This document shows, piece by piece, positions 1 to 5,993 of a stretch of 6,370 nucleotides of DNA. Below the pieces are notes generated by a model that saw only the letters and a list, made by a program, of their open reading frames with translations, was not told the origin of the DNA and did not search any database. Position 1 is the stretch's first letter. Every line of letters starts with the position of its first letter. The stretch comes from Ekhidna sp. (GTDB taxonomy: Bacteria; Bacteroidota; Bacteroidia; Cytophagales; Cyclobacteriaceae). The DNA is taken from assembly GCA_028821635.1 (NCBI GenBank), contig JAPPDO010000278.1, positions 1-6,370 of the forward strand. Reading direction: 5' to 3'. Position numbers and translations under genes: made by a program.

Positions 1-2
1 CG

Positions 3-71
3 GATTTCGAGGCGGTGCGCCAGCGCGTGATCGACACGCTGAACTCGGTGGTGGTCTCCTCTGCCCGGGCC
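3..71 (+). other. GC-rich open-frame stub, probably foreign coding fragment
   Basis: The first 70 bases are about 69% G+C by hand count, against about 40% for the next 70. Read from base 3, the frame gives 23 codons, 21 of them ending in G or C, with a plausible soluble-protein translation (it begins DFEAVRQRVIDTLNS). The same frame then runs into AT-rich codons and stops at 129-131. This codon use is unlike every other gene in the window. It may be the tail end of an unrelated gene joined here by recombination, or an assembly chimera at a contig end. The antisense strand is also open across it, so strand is uncertain. I do not recognise the protein. Confidence 0.4.
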
Positions 72-501
72 TCTTTTAACGTATGGAGCATTGATTTCTG
101 CTCAATATGTCTCTCCGGATACGTACTTTAGTACAACCTCTTTTATCATTTGGGGGATCATCGGGATGTTTATTTTAATCCTGGATTATGTACTTCCAGC
201 CGCCGCCGCACGGAGGTTTGGCGGCACCAAAGCCGGAATGATTGGCGGCATGGTCGGGACTATTGCCGGGGTGATTCTGCCTATCCCTTTTGGAATCATT
301 GTAGGCCCTCTTTTGGGGGCAGTTATTGGTGATTTATATGGGGGTAATCGAATTAGATCAGCCTTTAAGTCCGGTTTAGGATCCTTCTTGGGCTTTGTGA
401 CGGCAATGTCACTTAAACTGCTCTATGCTGTAATTATCGGCGGGGTAATCGTTTGGAAAATAGGAAGTCTCATGCTCAGTTCTCTTATGGGAGTTTTCTA
501 G
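61..501 (+). CDS. DUF456 family membrane protein, 5'-truncated
   Basis: This is a small hydrophobic protein of the DUF456 family, an inner-membrane family of unknown function. The frame contains the family's LPGP motif at 61-72 (CTG CCC GGG CCT). Then come a membrane helix (IIWGIIGMFILILDYVLPA), the typical RRFGGTKAGMIGG stretch, a glycine-zipper-rich hydrophobic segment (GPLLGAVIGDLYGG) and a last helix ending at the TAG at 499-501. Family members are usually about 160-170 residues and have one more helix of about 25 residues before LPGP. Here that part is missing: an in-frame TGA lies at 40-42 and GC-rich unrelated DNA precedes the motif. A TTG at base 91 could serve as a start (136 residues), but conserved residues lie upstream of it, so I treat the gene as cut at its 5' end. 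It may be a pseudogene or half of a chimeric contig. It converges on the ccm operon. Confidence 0.7.
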   Translation: MPGPLLTYGALISAQYVSPDTYFSTTSFIIWGIIGMFILILDYVLPAAAARRFGGTKAGMIGGMVGTIAGVILPIPFGIIVGPLLGAVIGDLYGGNRIRSAFKSGLGSFLGFVTAMSLKLLYAVIIGGVIVWKIGSLMLSSLMGVF

Positions 502-562
502 GTCAGATTAAAACCATGCTGATCAACATAAAATCAAATAAATCCTGTTCAAGACAAACAAC

Positions 563-614
563 GGTTCATCCTAGCAGATCTTTCAGGCCGGGTTACAAAC
601 TAGACCTAAAAAGG
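563..614 (+). repeat. REP-like element, copy 1 (degenerate)
   Basis: The right half (GGTTACAAACTAGACCT) closely matches the right halves of copies at 804-860 and 5921-5964, which read TTATAAACTACACCT and GGTTGCAAACTACACTT. The left half begins GGTTCATCC, matching GGTGTAGCCATCC of copy 2 if four bases are deleted. The flanking hairpin arms have decayed, so this is the weakest copy. Confidence 0.4.
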
Positions 615-653
615 AGTATGCTCTCAAAAAGTCAAAGTGTGCATTTTTTTTTC

Positions 654-685
654 TTGCAGATGCACTTAAAAAGTTTGCAGATGCA
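654..685. repeat. 11-bp direct repeat pair TTGCAGATGCA
   Basis: TTGCAGATGCA occurs at 654-664 and again at 675-685, 21 bases apart start to start, which is two helical turns. Both copies sit in T-rich DNA, and a related GTGCATTTTT lies just before. Nothing nearby identifies a regulator or a regulated gene, so this may be only sequence drift or slippage. Confidence 0.3.
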
Positions 686-731
686 TTTTCTTTCTCAGTG
701 AATAGGCATTTTGTTTATTCTCCTAACTAAA

Positions 732-748
732 CGTAGATTATATCTACG
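732..748. terminator. Perfect short palindrome, possible weak terminator
   Basis: CGTAGAT and ATCTACG form a perfect 7-bp stem around a 3-base TAT loop. It lies about 230 bases after the DUF456 stop and is followed by CTTTAATATGTTTT, which is T-rich but not a clean T run. It could terminate + strand transcription or be a protein binding site; the evidence is the palindrome alone. Confidence 0.25.
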
Positions 749-803
749 CTTTAATATGTTTTGTTGACTTTTCGGCAAGGAGATTAATGAAGCAGGAGAT
801 AAA

Positions 804-860
804 GGTGTAGCCATCCCGGCCGGACTTTCGAGGCCCGATTATAAACTACACCTAGAGAGA
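804..860 (+). repeat. REP-like hairpin element, copy 2 (best preserved)
   Basis: GGTGTAG at 804-810 and CTACACC at 846-852 are perfect inverted repeats enclosing a GC-rich interior (CATCCCGGCC, then GAGGCCCG). A GTAG tetranucleotide sits at the foot of the hairpin, as in REP elements moved by RAYT-type transposases. Related copies lie at 563-614 and 5921-5964. No RAYT gene is in the window. The link to REP elements is inference from architecture. Confidence 0.5.
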
Positions 861-900
861 TCGTGGAAATGTGGTCAAGGGTCATCGCTATGAGTATTCT

Positions 901-990
901 CTTACCACAAAGAGCACGGAGAAAGGCTATGCCTTAATCTCGCATTTTCTTATTGAACTTTGTACTCACCTTCGTGCCCTTTGTGGTAAG
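901..990. repeat. 90-base long-armed inverted repeat (CTTACCACAAAG type)
   Basis: The left arm starts CTTACCACAAAGAGCACGGA at 901. The reverse complement of the right arm, which ends at 990, starts CTTACCACAAAGGGCACGAA. The two match at 19 of the first 22 positions, with about 45 unpaired bases between. Palindromes of this 'accacaaagggcacgaa' type recur in many environmental bacterial genomes as short non-autonomous repeats, from recall. No target-site duplication is clear at the outer ends. It could fold into a cruciform, or into an RNA hairpin if transcribed. Confidence 0.6.
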
Positions 991-1097
991 AAAATCTTGC
1001 TCGGCGGTCTGCAAGTACCGCTCGGAGGGACATTCTAACTACTGAGTTTAAGCAGGAAATTGTTATTGGAAAGCCCCATCAACATAAGGGTAGACAT

Positions 1098-1178
1098 CTC
1101 CTCCCTACAAAGCGGCCTTTATTTGATGCAGTTGCCGGATGGGCGTTCGTTAAAGTTTGTGAGGGAGTAGGGGAGGAG
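1098..1178. repeat. Imperfect inverted repeat with purine/pyrimidine-rich arms
   Basis: CTCCTCCCTAC at 1098-1108 is matched in reverse complement by GTAGGGGAGGAG at 1167-1178 with one extra G. Between them lie about 58 bases of mixed sequence (containing GCCGGATGGGCGTTCGTT). The style resembles degraded non-coding repeats of Bacteroidota intergenic regions, but I cannot name a family. Confidence 0.35.
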
Positions 1179-1237
1179 GGGTTAAAAGATTTTACGGCAT
1201 CTTCTTCGTGGATGTTGCTCTTTTGCAACTTTTGTGT

Positions 1238-1278
1238 GCATCACTTTTTATGAAAAATCAACCACATTTTAGTGATGC
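1238..1278 (-). terminator. Inverted repeat after ccmF, possible operon end
   Basis: GCATCACT (1238-1245) and AGTGATGC (1271-1278) are perfect 8-bp inverted repeats 25 bases apart, starting 31 bases beyond the ccmF stop. The loop is long and no strong T run follows on the minus strand, so it is not a classical intrinsic terminator. Its position at the end of the operon is the main argument. Confidence 0.3.
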
Positions 1279-1309
1279 CTCCTATTCATAAAGTAAAATC
1301 ACAAAATTA

Positions 1310-3781
1310 TTATATCTGTTGCATTTCCATAAACTCAACATACCGCTTTCTCATAGCGATAAGGAAGCCAACAACGAGAAGGAGCGTGCCAATCCAAAGT
1401 AAATTGATCCATGGTTTTCTCACCGCTTCTATGATGATCCAGTCTTTTTGTGTGGTTTGGTAAGCAAGAATTACGGCATTCTCCTGTGGTATAATATTCT
1501 GAATCGAAATCCGAAAAGCGAGATCATTCACCTCATCATCAATTCTACCCACTAATTCTTTATTTCTAATTAAGAATACCGGTTCTGCTTTATAATCTTT
1601 GTACTCCCCCCGAACATTTATCACAGCCTTCACTGCAACATCATTTTTAGAGAGCTTTGTGCCATTAATCTCATCCACAGGGGTCAATTTTTCTAGTGTT
1701 GCGATGTAATCATTAATAAAGAACTTATCTCCGATAGTTACTTTAGTCTCCTCCGGATCACTCCATTCTACCTCTTGCTCAGGTTCAGGAAACGTTCTCA
1801 CGTGCGTGTAAATATCAGATGTCAGGGATCTTCTGATCGCCGGAGCGTACACAGGCCCGCCCATCGCTTCATTGATTTGAACTCTTGGATATAGCGTGAA
1901 GCTATCCCCGCTTTTGGTTTCGTATGCTACCTCGAAGTAGCTGTTCTCCGGGTTGATAAGCGTTAAGGTATCTTTATTTAGAACCACCTTTAAAGGGTCA
2001 TTCGTGTAATACAAATCATCTTCATTCACGTAACCTTGTTCTCTTGTCCATCTTCGAATGCCTTTATAGATCACAGAATAATCCCCCATCGGTCGAAGTT
2101 CGTTGATAAAGAGCAAAAGATTATTGTTATTGACATCATCCGGAAATTCACTGCTCCACACCAAGCCTGTATAGTTTTTGGACATAATAGAGGAGTAGCC
2201 TGATGAAAATAGAATGCCTATCAACATCAAGGCAACCCCGATATGTGCAATAGACCCGCCGGAAAGGCTGATGTTGGATTTAGCCAGGCTAATGAATATT
2301 TTGAGATTGGCGAAGACACTGTATAAGCTCGTAATTAAAAGCAAAATATAATACCATTCACTAACTTTCCCAATTACAATAACAAAAACAGAAACGACTA
2401 AAGCCAGAATGAGGGGAATCTTCAATTCATCCAGGAGTTTATTTTTATCCATCTTTCTCCACCATAAAAACTGACCTGTCCCCGAGAGAATGGCTAACAC
2501 AATAGCGAGTAAAAGTTGAGGAAAGGAATAAGCATCAAAGATGTCTACAGGAGGTGCCATGTTCAGACTAAAGCCAAGATTTTCAGCGATAGCGTTGTAT
2601 ACCGGCATTGACGTGTAAGCGAGCACCTGAAAAGCCATCAATCCGAGAACCGCAGTGCCTATGAAAATCCAAAACTCCCTAGAATAAGCAGCAATTTCCC
2701 TCTCAGTCAATGGGATTTGCCTCCACCTTTTGACAATCAGGATGATTGATAATGCAAGAAAAAATAAAAGACACAAAAGTAATTGGCCGGACAAGCCTAA
2801 ATCAGTAAAGGAATGAACGGATGAGTTTCCAAGAATTCCACTTCTCGTCAAGAAAGTAGCATAAAGCACTAAAATAAAGGTCGCAACCACTAAAATCAGT
2901 GAAAGCTTTAGGGAAGACCCACTTTTTTTGTAAGCTATCATCACGTGTATCGCAGCCACTAAAACCAGCCATGGGACATAGATAGCATTCTCAACAGGGT
3001 CCCAGTTCCAGTATCCACCGAAGTTTAAGGTTTCATAAGCCCAATAAGCACCCATGAGGATGCCAACTCCCAAAATCATCGCTGAAAACTGAGTCCAAGG
3101 AAGGGCCGGGTGAATCCATTCTTTACTTTTTCCGATAAGCAGCCCTCCGATGCAGTAGGCAAACGGAACAACCGTCGTTGCAAACCCAAGAAATAACGTT
3201 GGAGGATGGATGACCATCCAATAACTCTGGAGCAGGGGATTGAGTCCGTTCCCATCTTCAGGTATGAATCTTGGATTCGTTTTAAAAATGGGTGCATCAA
3301 TGACATCTCTTAAAAGTATGAATGGAGAGCTTCCAATTTTCACATCAAAAATCACCACTCCAAGAATCATAGAGGCGAGAAACACCTGAGTTAAAGACAT
3401 GATGAACATGACAGGAGCCTTCCAGAATTTGTTGGTATTTATCAGAATAATTCCGAGAATGGCATTCCAAAACATCCATAGAAGAAATGATCCCTCCTGT
3501 CCCTCCCATAAGCAGGAAATTTGATAGTATGATGGCAGTAGTTTAGAACTATGACTAAAGACATAATGGTATTCAAAATAGTGATTGAATATGAGGTAAA
3601 ACAGGATTCCGATAACACCTAAAATGGCGATAAGGTGGAGGTAAAACAGTTTATTTCCGAAAGAAATCCAACCTTCATCTCTGCTTTTTCCTTTAAAGTA
3701 GGCATAAGCTGCAAGTAAACTACTCACAAACGCCACAATGACAAAAATATGCCCCAGTAATCCCTCGAAAATATGAATCAT
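1310..3781 (-). CDS. ccmF: Cytochrome c biogenesis protein CcmF/CcsA-type heme lyase
   Basis: This polytopic membrane protein takes heme from CcmE and attaches it to the CxxCH cysteines of apocytochrome c on the periplasmic side. The WWD heme-binding motif is clear: GGYWNWDPVENA around residues 255-266, with W258, W260 and D261. Likely heme-ligand and conserved histidines are at 77 (HSSKLLPSYYQ), 192 (IHPPTLFLG), 323 (LTRSGILGNSSVHSF) and 513 (IAHIGVALML). About 15 membrane segments fill residues 1-530. A soluble, presumably periplasmic domain spans about 531-790, and a final helix (LLWIGTLLLVVGFLIAM) is near 794-810. At 823 residues it is much longer than the E. coli protein (about 650); the extra length lies in the late soluble domain, as is common in Bacteroidota. 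The ATG is 2 bases after the ccmE stop. It is the last gene of the operon. Confidence 0.95.
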   Translation of the reverse strand: MIHIFEGLLGHIFVIVAFVSSLLAAYAYFKGKSRDEGWISFGNKLFYLHLIAILGVIGILFYLIFNHYFEYHYVFSHSSKLLPSYYQISCLWEGQEGSFLLWMFWNAILGIILINTNKFWKAPVMFIMSLTQVFLASMILGVVIFDVKIGSSPFILLRDVIDAPIFKTNPRFIPEDGNGLNPLLQSYWMVIHPPTLFLGFATTVVPFAYCIGGLLIGKSKEWIHPALPWTQFSAMILGVGILMGAYWAYETLNFGGYWNWDPVENAIYVPWLVLVAAIHVMIAYKKSGSSLKLSLILVVATFILVLYATFLTRSGILGNSSVHSFTDLGLSGQLLLCLLFFLALSIILIVKRWRQIPLTEREIAAYSREFWIFIGTAVLGLMAFQVLAYTSMPVYNAIAENLGFSLNMAPPVDIFDAYSFPQLLLAIVLAILSGTGQFLWWRKMDKNKLLDELKIPLILALVVSVFVIVIGKVSEWYYILLLITSLYSVFANLKIFISLAKSNISLSGGSIAHIGVALMLIGILFSSGYSSIMSKNYTGLVWSSEFPDDVNNNNLLLFINELRPMGDYSVIYKGIRRWTREQGYVNEDDLYYTNDPLKVVLNKDTLTLINPENSYFEVAYETKSGDSFTLYPRVQINEAMGGPVYAPAIRRSLTSDIYTHVRTFPEPEQEVEWSDPEETKVTIGDKFFINDYIATLEKLTPVDEINGTKLSKNDVAVKAVINVRGEYKDYKAEPVFLIRNKELVGRIDDEVNDLAFRISIQNIIPQENAVILAYQTTQKDWIIIEAVRKPWINLLWIGTLLLVVGFLIAMRKRYVEFMEMQQI

Positions 3782-3783
3782 AA

Positions 3784-4191
3784 TTAGCTGGTAAATTCGG
3801 GGTCTTCCTGATATTTAGAAGGACACTTTAGTAGAATTTTTTCGGCAATGAAGATCTCTCCTTTATAGGTTCCGATGATGACTACCTGCTCCGACTTATC
3901 AAAATCGGCAGGAATAGGGTTAGCATGAAGAACTTGCTGTTTAAAACCATCTTCATCTACCATTTGAAATTTGAAAGAGAGCTTATCAGGACTTTCTTCT
4001 ATCCCGATGATTTTACCGCCTGCCGTCTTCGGAAGCTCTCCCACTACATGAATACTTCTTTTGAATCCTTTATCTGAAAGATCTTTAGCCTCCGTAAATG
4101 AAACATAAGAACTTGCATCTCCGGTCATGGTCATAATGATGACAATGGCTGCCGCAATGATTACAATTCCAAGAATGTACTTTGCCTTCAT
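3784..4191 (-). CDS. ccmE: Cytochrome c maturation heme chaperone CcmE, Cys (CxxxY) type
   Basis: This periplasmic, membrane-anchored chaperone binds heme covalently and carries it from the CcmABCD complex to CcmF. Residues about 5-22 form the N-terminal anchor (YILGIVIIAAAIVIIM). An OB-fold-like beta domain follows, with VVGEL near 49-53, the NPIPADF strand near 91-97 and VVIIGTYKGEIFIAEKILLK near 103-122. The heme-attachment motif is C123-P-S-K-Y127. The classical HxxxY has its histidine replaced by cysteine, as in the CxxxY-type CcmE of archaea, sulfate reducers and many Bacteroidota. The length of 135 residues is normal for the family. The start ATG overlaps the stop of the preceding gene (ATGA), which implies translational coupling. 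Confidence 0.93.
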   Translation of the reverse strand: MKAKYILGIVIIAAAIVIIMTMTGDASSYVSFTEAKDLSDKGFKRSIHVVGELPKTAGGKIIGIEESPDKLSFKFQMVDEDGFKQQVLHANPIPADFDKSEQVVIIGTYKGEIFIAEKILLKCPSKYQEDPEFTS

Positions 4192-4403
4192 TGTTCTTTA
4201 TTTTTTAATTCCTTCTCTAAACGCTTTGTTCTATGATCCAGTTTGAAAAGAAGGAAAAAAAACCCGGCGAGCAAAATGAGTATGATCGTTAAGACTACAT
4301 AAATTTTTCCTTCCCCACGAAAATCATCAGCCATTTGCACCTGAGCATTAGCCGAAATAAATACGCCGGAGAGCAAAAGAGATAAGAAATTACGCATCTT
4401 CAT
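4188..4403 (-). CDS. ccmD: CcmD family small membrane protein
   Basis: This small protein of the heme-handling complex is thought to help release heme-loaded CcmE from CcmC/CcmAB. It is 71 residues long. A signal-peptide-like N-terminus (FLSLLLSGVFISANA, residues 6-20) leads to the bacteroidote signature MADDFRGEGKIYVV near 24-37. One membrane helix follows (VVLTIILILLAGFFFLLF), then a basic, charged tail (HRTKRLEKELKNKEQ) that probably lies in the cytoplasm. It resembles the CcmD family of Bacteroidota more than E. coli CcmD, which has no signal peptide. It overlaps the end of ccmC by 14 bases from the first ATG (8 bases if the ATG at 4397 is used) and overlaps ccmE by 4. Position between ccmC and ccmE supports the call. 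Confidence 0.85.
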   Translation of the reverse strand: MKMRNFLSLLLSGVFISANAQVQMADDFRGEGKIYVVLTIILILLAGFFFLLFKLDHRTKRLEKELKNKEQ

Positions 4404-5064
4404 ATCTTCTTTTAATCAACGAAAGCCTCGTCGAAATGGTCGCCATCCAATAGCCTAAAAGTGCCCATCCAATGACGGCGAAATAGAAAACTTTACGCAA
4501 GCTGCTGTCCAAATCGTATGAATTGAAGCCCGGGTTTCCACCATTTCCGGGATGCAAACTATCCGATAGTCTGGGGATAATGAATACTAATGGAACCATT
4601 AGAAAAAAGGCGAATACATTGTAAACTGCGGAGATTCTTATTTTTAGCTCCTCATCATTCAGCGAGTTCCTTAAAATGAAATAGGCCAAATAAATCAAAA
4701 GTGAAATAGCGGATCCATTTAGCTTAGGATCATTCACCCAAGCCTGACCCCACGTAAAATTAGCCCACACCATCCCTGAAAGCACACCGAAAACGCCCAT
4801 TGCGACACCGGTTGAGGCAAGCTGATAACTGTAAATATCAAATAATTTGTCTTGACTTTTTAAATACCTGATAGCATAAACCAAAGACCCAATGAAGAGA
4901 AGAACCATTCCAAACCACATGGGAACATGGAAATGGAGGACTCTTATGGTTTCATTTAATATGGGCAATCGTGGTACCGGGGAAAGCAAACCACCAATCA
5001 TTGTGTAAAAAAGGAGCAGCACACATACCCACTTCCACCAGTTCGTTCTTAATAAATATCCCAT
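4390..5064 (-). CDS. ccmC: Heme exporter/heme-CcmE ligation protein CcmC
   Basis: This six-helix membrane protein presents heme on the periplasmic face so that it can be attached to CcmE. Counting from the ATG at 5064 it has 224 residues. The first periplasmic histidine lies in LHFHVPMWFGM (H46 in HVP) and the second in DSLHPGNGG (H171). Between them is the tryptophan-rich loop TWGQAWVNDPKLNG (about 104-117). In classical CcmC this loop reads WGxWWxWDxRLT; here the second part of the WWD core is AWVND, a form I recall from other Bacteroidota. An alternative TTG start lies one codon upstream at 5067. I prefer the ATG, which overlaps the ccmB stop by one base (TGATG) and follows GGAAGAG. Confidence 0.93.
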   Translation of the reverse strand: MGYLLRTNWWKWVCVLLLFYTMIGGLLSPVPRLPILNETIRVLHFHVPMWFGMVLLFIGSLVYAIRYLKSQDKLFDIYSYQLASTGVAMGVFGVLSGMVWANFTWGQAWVNDPKLNGSAISLLIYLAYFILRNSLNDEELKIRISAVYNVFAFFLMVPLVFIIPRLSDSLHPGNGGNPGFNSYDLDSSLRKVFYFAVIGWALLGYWMATISTRLSLIKRRYEDA

Positions 5065-5714
5065 CAACTCTTCCAGGTAAACGGAAACAAAATGTAAGTT
5101 AGTGCAATGATAATTACATCAACGGAGAGGAGTGCAAACACATTTCCACGGATTTGCAGCCAGATAAAACCATCTAAAATCCGGTAAGAGTTATTTATTG
5201 AAAGAATAAGCACCGGCACTACAACAGGAAAGCCAAGCACTGCCATCATGATTGGCCTGTTGCTTGCCCTAAAAGCAATGGCCGAGACCATCGTAAATGC
5301 CGAGGAGATACCAAGAACGCCTGAAAAGGTATTGAAAGTAAAGAGCAGGTAATTCGGTATTGGATTTCCGAAAAGAATGCTAAAAACAGCGATGGCTAAA
5401 AAAGCTACTCCTTGCAAATAAAGACAGGAATAAATAAGTTTTGCGACTATTAAGTGTGAGGATTTGCAGGTAAAAAAGAAATAGTGTGTCCTGCTCTCCT
5501 CCTGAATAAAACTTTTAGAGATCGCATTGATGCCTGTGAACAGGAGGATGATCCAAAAGAGTGCATTCCAAACTTCCACAGAAACAAAACCCCGAAATGC
5601 CATGTAAGTGGTGAAAACAGTCGCAGCCAAATACAGTAAAATACCGGTGAAGGGCTCTTGCCGCCTCCAATCAATGATAAAATCCTTTCGGATAAGTTGG
5701 AATATCTGATTCAC
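5064..5714 (-). CDS. ccmB: Heme exporter protein CcmB
   Basis: This is the membrane subunit of the CcmAB ABC transporter, which drives release of holo-CcmE from CcmC. The 216 residues match the usual length of about 220. The N-terminus IRKDFIIDWRRQEPFTGILLY is the typical CcmB cytoplasmic opening. About six membrane helices follow (roughly 22-41, 48-66, 95-115, 122-148, 152-172, 192-212), with the conserved cytoplasmic FIQEESRTHYFFFTCKSSH region at 69-87. The start is GTG at 5712-5714; an in-frame TAA four codons upstream leaves no other choice. No good Shine-Dalgarno site is visible. It is the first gene of the operon in this window. The partner ATPase gene ccmA is not upstream, where repeats and a mobile element lie instead, so it must be elsewhere. 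Confidence 0.93.
   Translation of the reverse strand: MNQIFQLIRKDFIIDWRRQEPFTGILLYLAATVFTTYMAFRGFVSVEVWNALFWIILLFTGINAISKSFIQEESRTHYFFFTCKSSHLIVAKLIYSCLYLQGVAFLAIAVFSILFGNPIPNYLLFTFNTFSGVLGISSAFTMVSAIAFRASNRPIMMAVLGFPVVVPVLILSINNSYRILDGFIWLQIRGNVFALLSVDVIIIALTYILFPFTWKS
5068..5074 (-). promoter_or_regulatory. Ribosome binding site of ccmC
   Basis: GGAAGAG lies inside the 3' end of ccmB, 3 bases before the ATG at 5062-5064. It is the most Shine-Dalgarno-like site in the operon and favours the ATG over the TTG at 5065-5067 as the ccmC start. Confidence 0.4.
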
Positions 5715-5794
5715 CAGCCAAAATTAATGTTTCAGGCGTTGTGAATGAATGCTATTTAATGGGTTGTTTCTTTATCAGATCAGCATGGTAACCG

Positions 5795-5895
5795 CTTCTG
5801 CTTAGAATTGAGTTGCTTCGGGTTAGATTTCCATTCCCTCTGCCTACAACTGCGTTGCTTCGGGTTAGATTTTTATTTTTTGCTTGTGCAACTCA
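5795..5895. repeat. 42-bp tandem repeat, about 2.4 copies
   Basis: GTTGCTTCGGGTTAGATTT is identical at 5812-5830 and 5854-5872, a spacing of 42 bases. The unit tail CTCTGCCTACAACTGC (5838-5853) is matched by TTCTGCTTAGAATTGA (5796-5811) before the first full unit and more loosely by TTTTGCTTGTGCAACTCA after the second. The array therefore has two full units and a preceding half, with decay outward. It lies in the gap upstream of ccmB and directly before the third REP-like copy. An open frame at 5813-6004 across it translates to repeats of LRVRF and is not a real gene. Confidence 0.6.
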
Positions 5896-5920
5896 CCCTG
5901 TCCCTTCTCAAAGATACGAA

Positions 5921-5964
5921 GGTATAGCCATCTTGGTCAGGTTGCAAACTACACTTGGAAGGGG
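5921..5964 (+). repeat. REP-like element, copy 3
   Basis: GGTATAGCCATC followed by GGTTGCAAACTACACTT matches copy 2 (GGTGTAGCCATC, then AAACTACACCT) and the right half of copy 1. The outer arms GGTATAG and CTACACT pair with one mismatch and one wobble. It lies 29 bases before the 94-residue ORF and between it and the 42-bp tandem repeat. It could be a free-standing REP-type element or the left terminal region of the IS1-type element to the right. Confidence 0.45.
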
Positions 5965-5993
5965 TAAATTTGTAGAGTTCAAATTTAAAAGAG

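Larger units (their letters stand above)
502..1309. other. Gene-free convergent intergenic region filled with repeats
   Basis: This stretch of about 800 bases lies between the 3' ends of the DUF456 gene and ccmF. I find no credible coding frame; the open frames at 453-701 and 1272-1463 have low-complexity or antisense translations. It contains two REP-like elements, a 90-base long-armed hairpin, a second imperfect inverted repeat, a short perfect palindrome and small direct repeats, each listed separately. The content suits a convergent gap that tolerates insertions without disrupting promoters. Confidence 0.6.
5715..5993. other. Divergent intergenic region upstream of ccmB
   Basis: This gap of about 280 bases separates minus-strand ccmB from the + strand 94-residue ORF. 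It holds the 42-bp tandem repeat and REP-like copy 3. The promoter of the ccm operon should be in its left part (5715-5795), but no bacteroidote promoter with both elements can be pointed out: TAATTTTG at 5719-5726 on the minus strand fits the -7 consensus TAnnTTTG, yet it has no -33 TTTG partner and sits too close to the GTG start. Confidence 0.5.

Noticed and set aside
453..701. Open frame of 82 codons on the + strand
   Set aside because: It overlaps the end of the DUF456 gene in another frame and continues into repeat DNA; the translation is rich in S, K, F and Q with no domain-like pattern.
1004..1021. GCGGT/ACCGC stem with an 8-base loop
   Set aside because: Only five pairs and no associated T run or gene; stems this short are expected by chance.
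502..1309. Repeats considered as a CRISPR array
   Set aside because: The repeat units differ from each other, are few and irregularly spaced, and lack uniform spacers or any cas gene.
1272..1463. Open frame of 63 codons on the + strand over the ccmF 3' end
   Set aside because: It is antisense to the well-supported C-terminus of CcmF and has no protein-like features.
5719..5726. TAATTTTG on the - strand as a bacteroidote -7 promoter box for ccmB
   Set aside because: It fits TAnnTTTG, but no TTTG or TTG occurs at the -33 distance and transcription would begin at the start codon.
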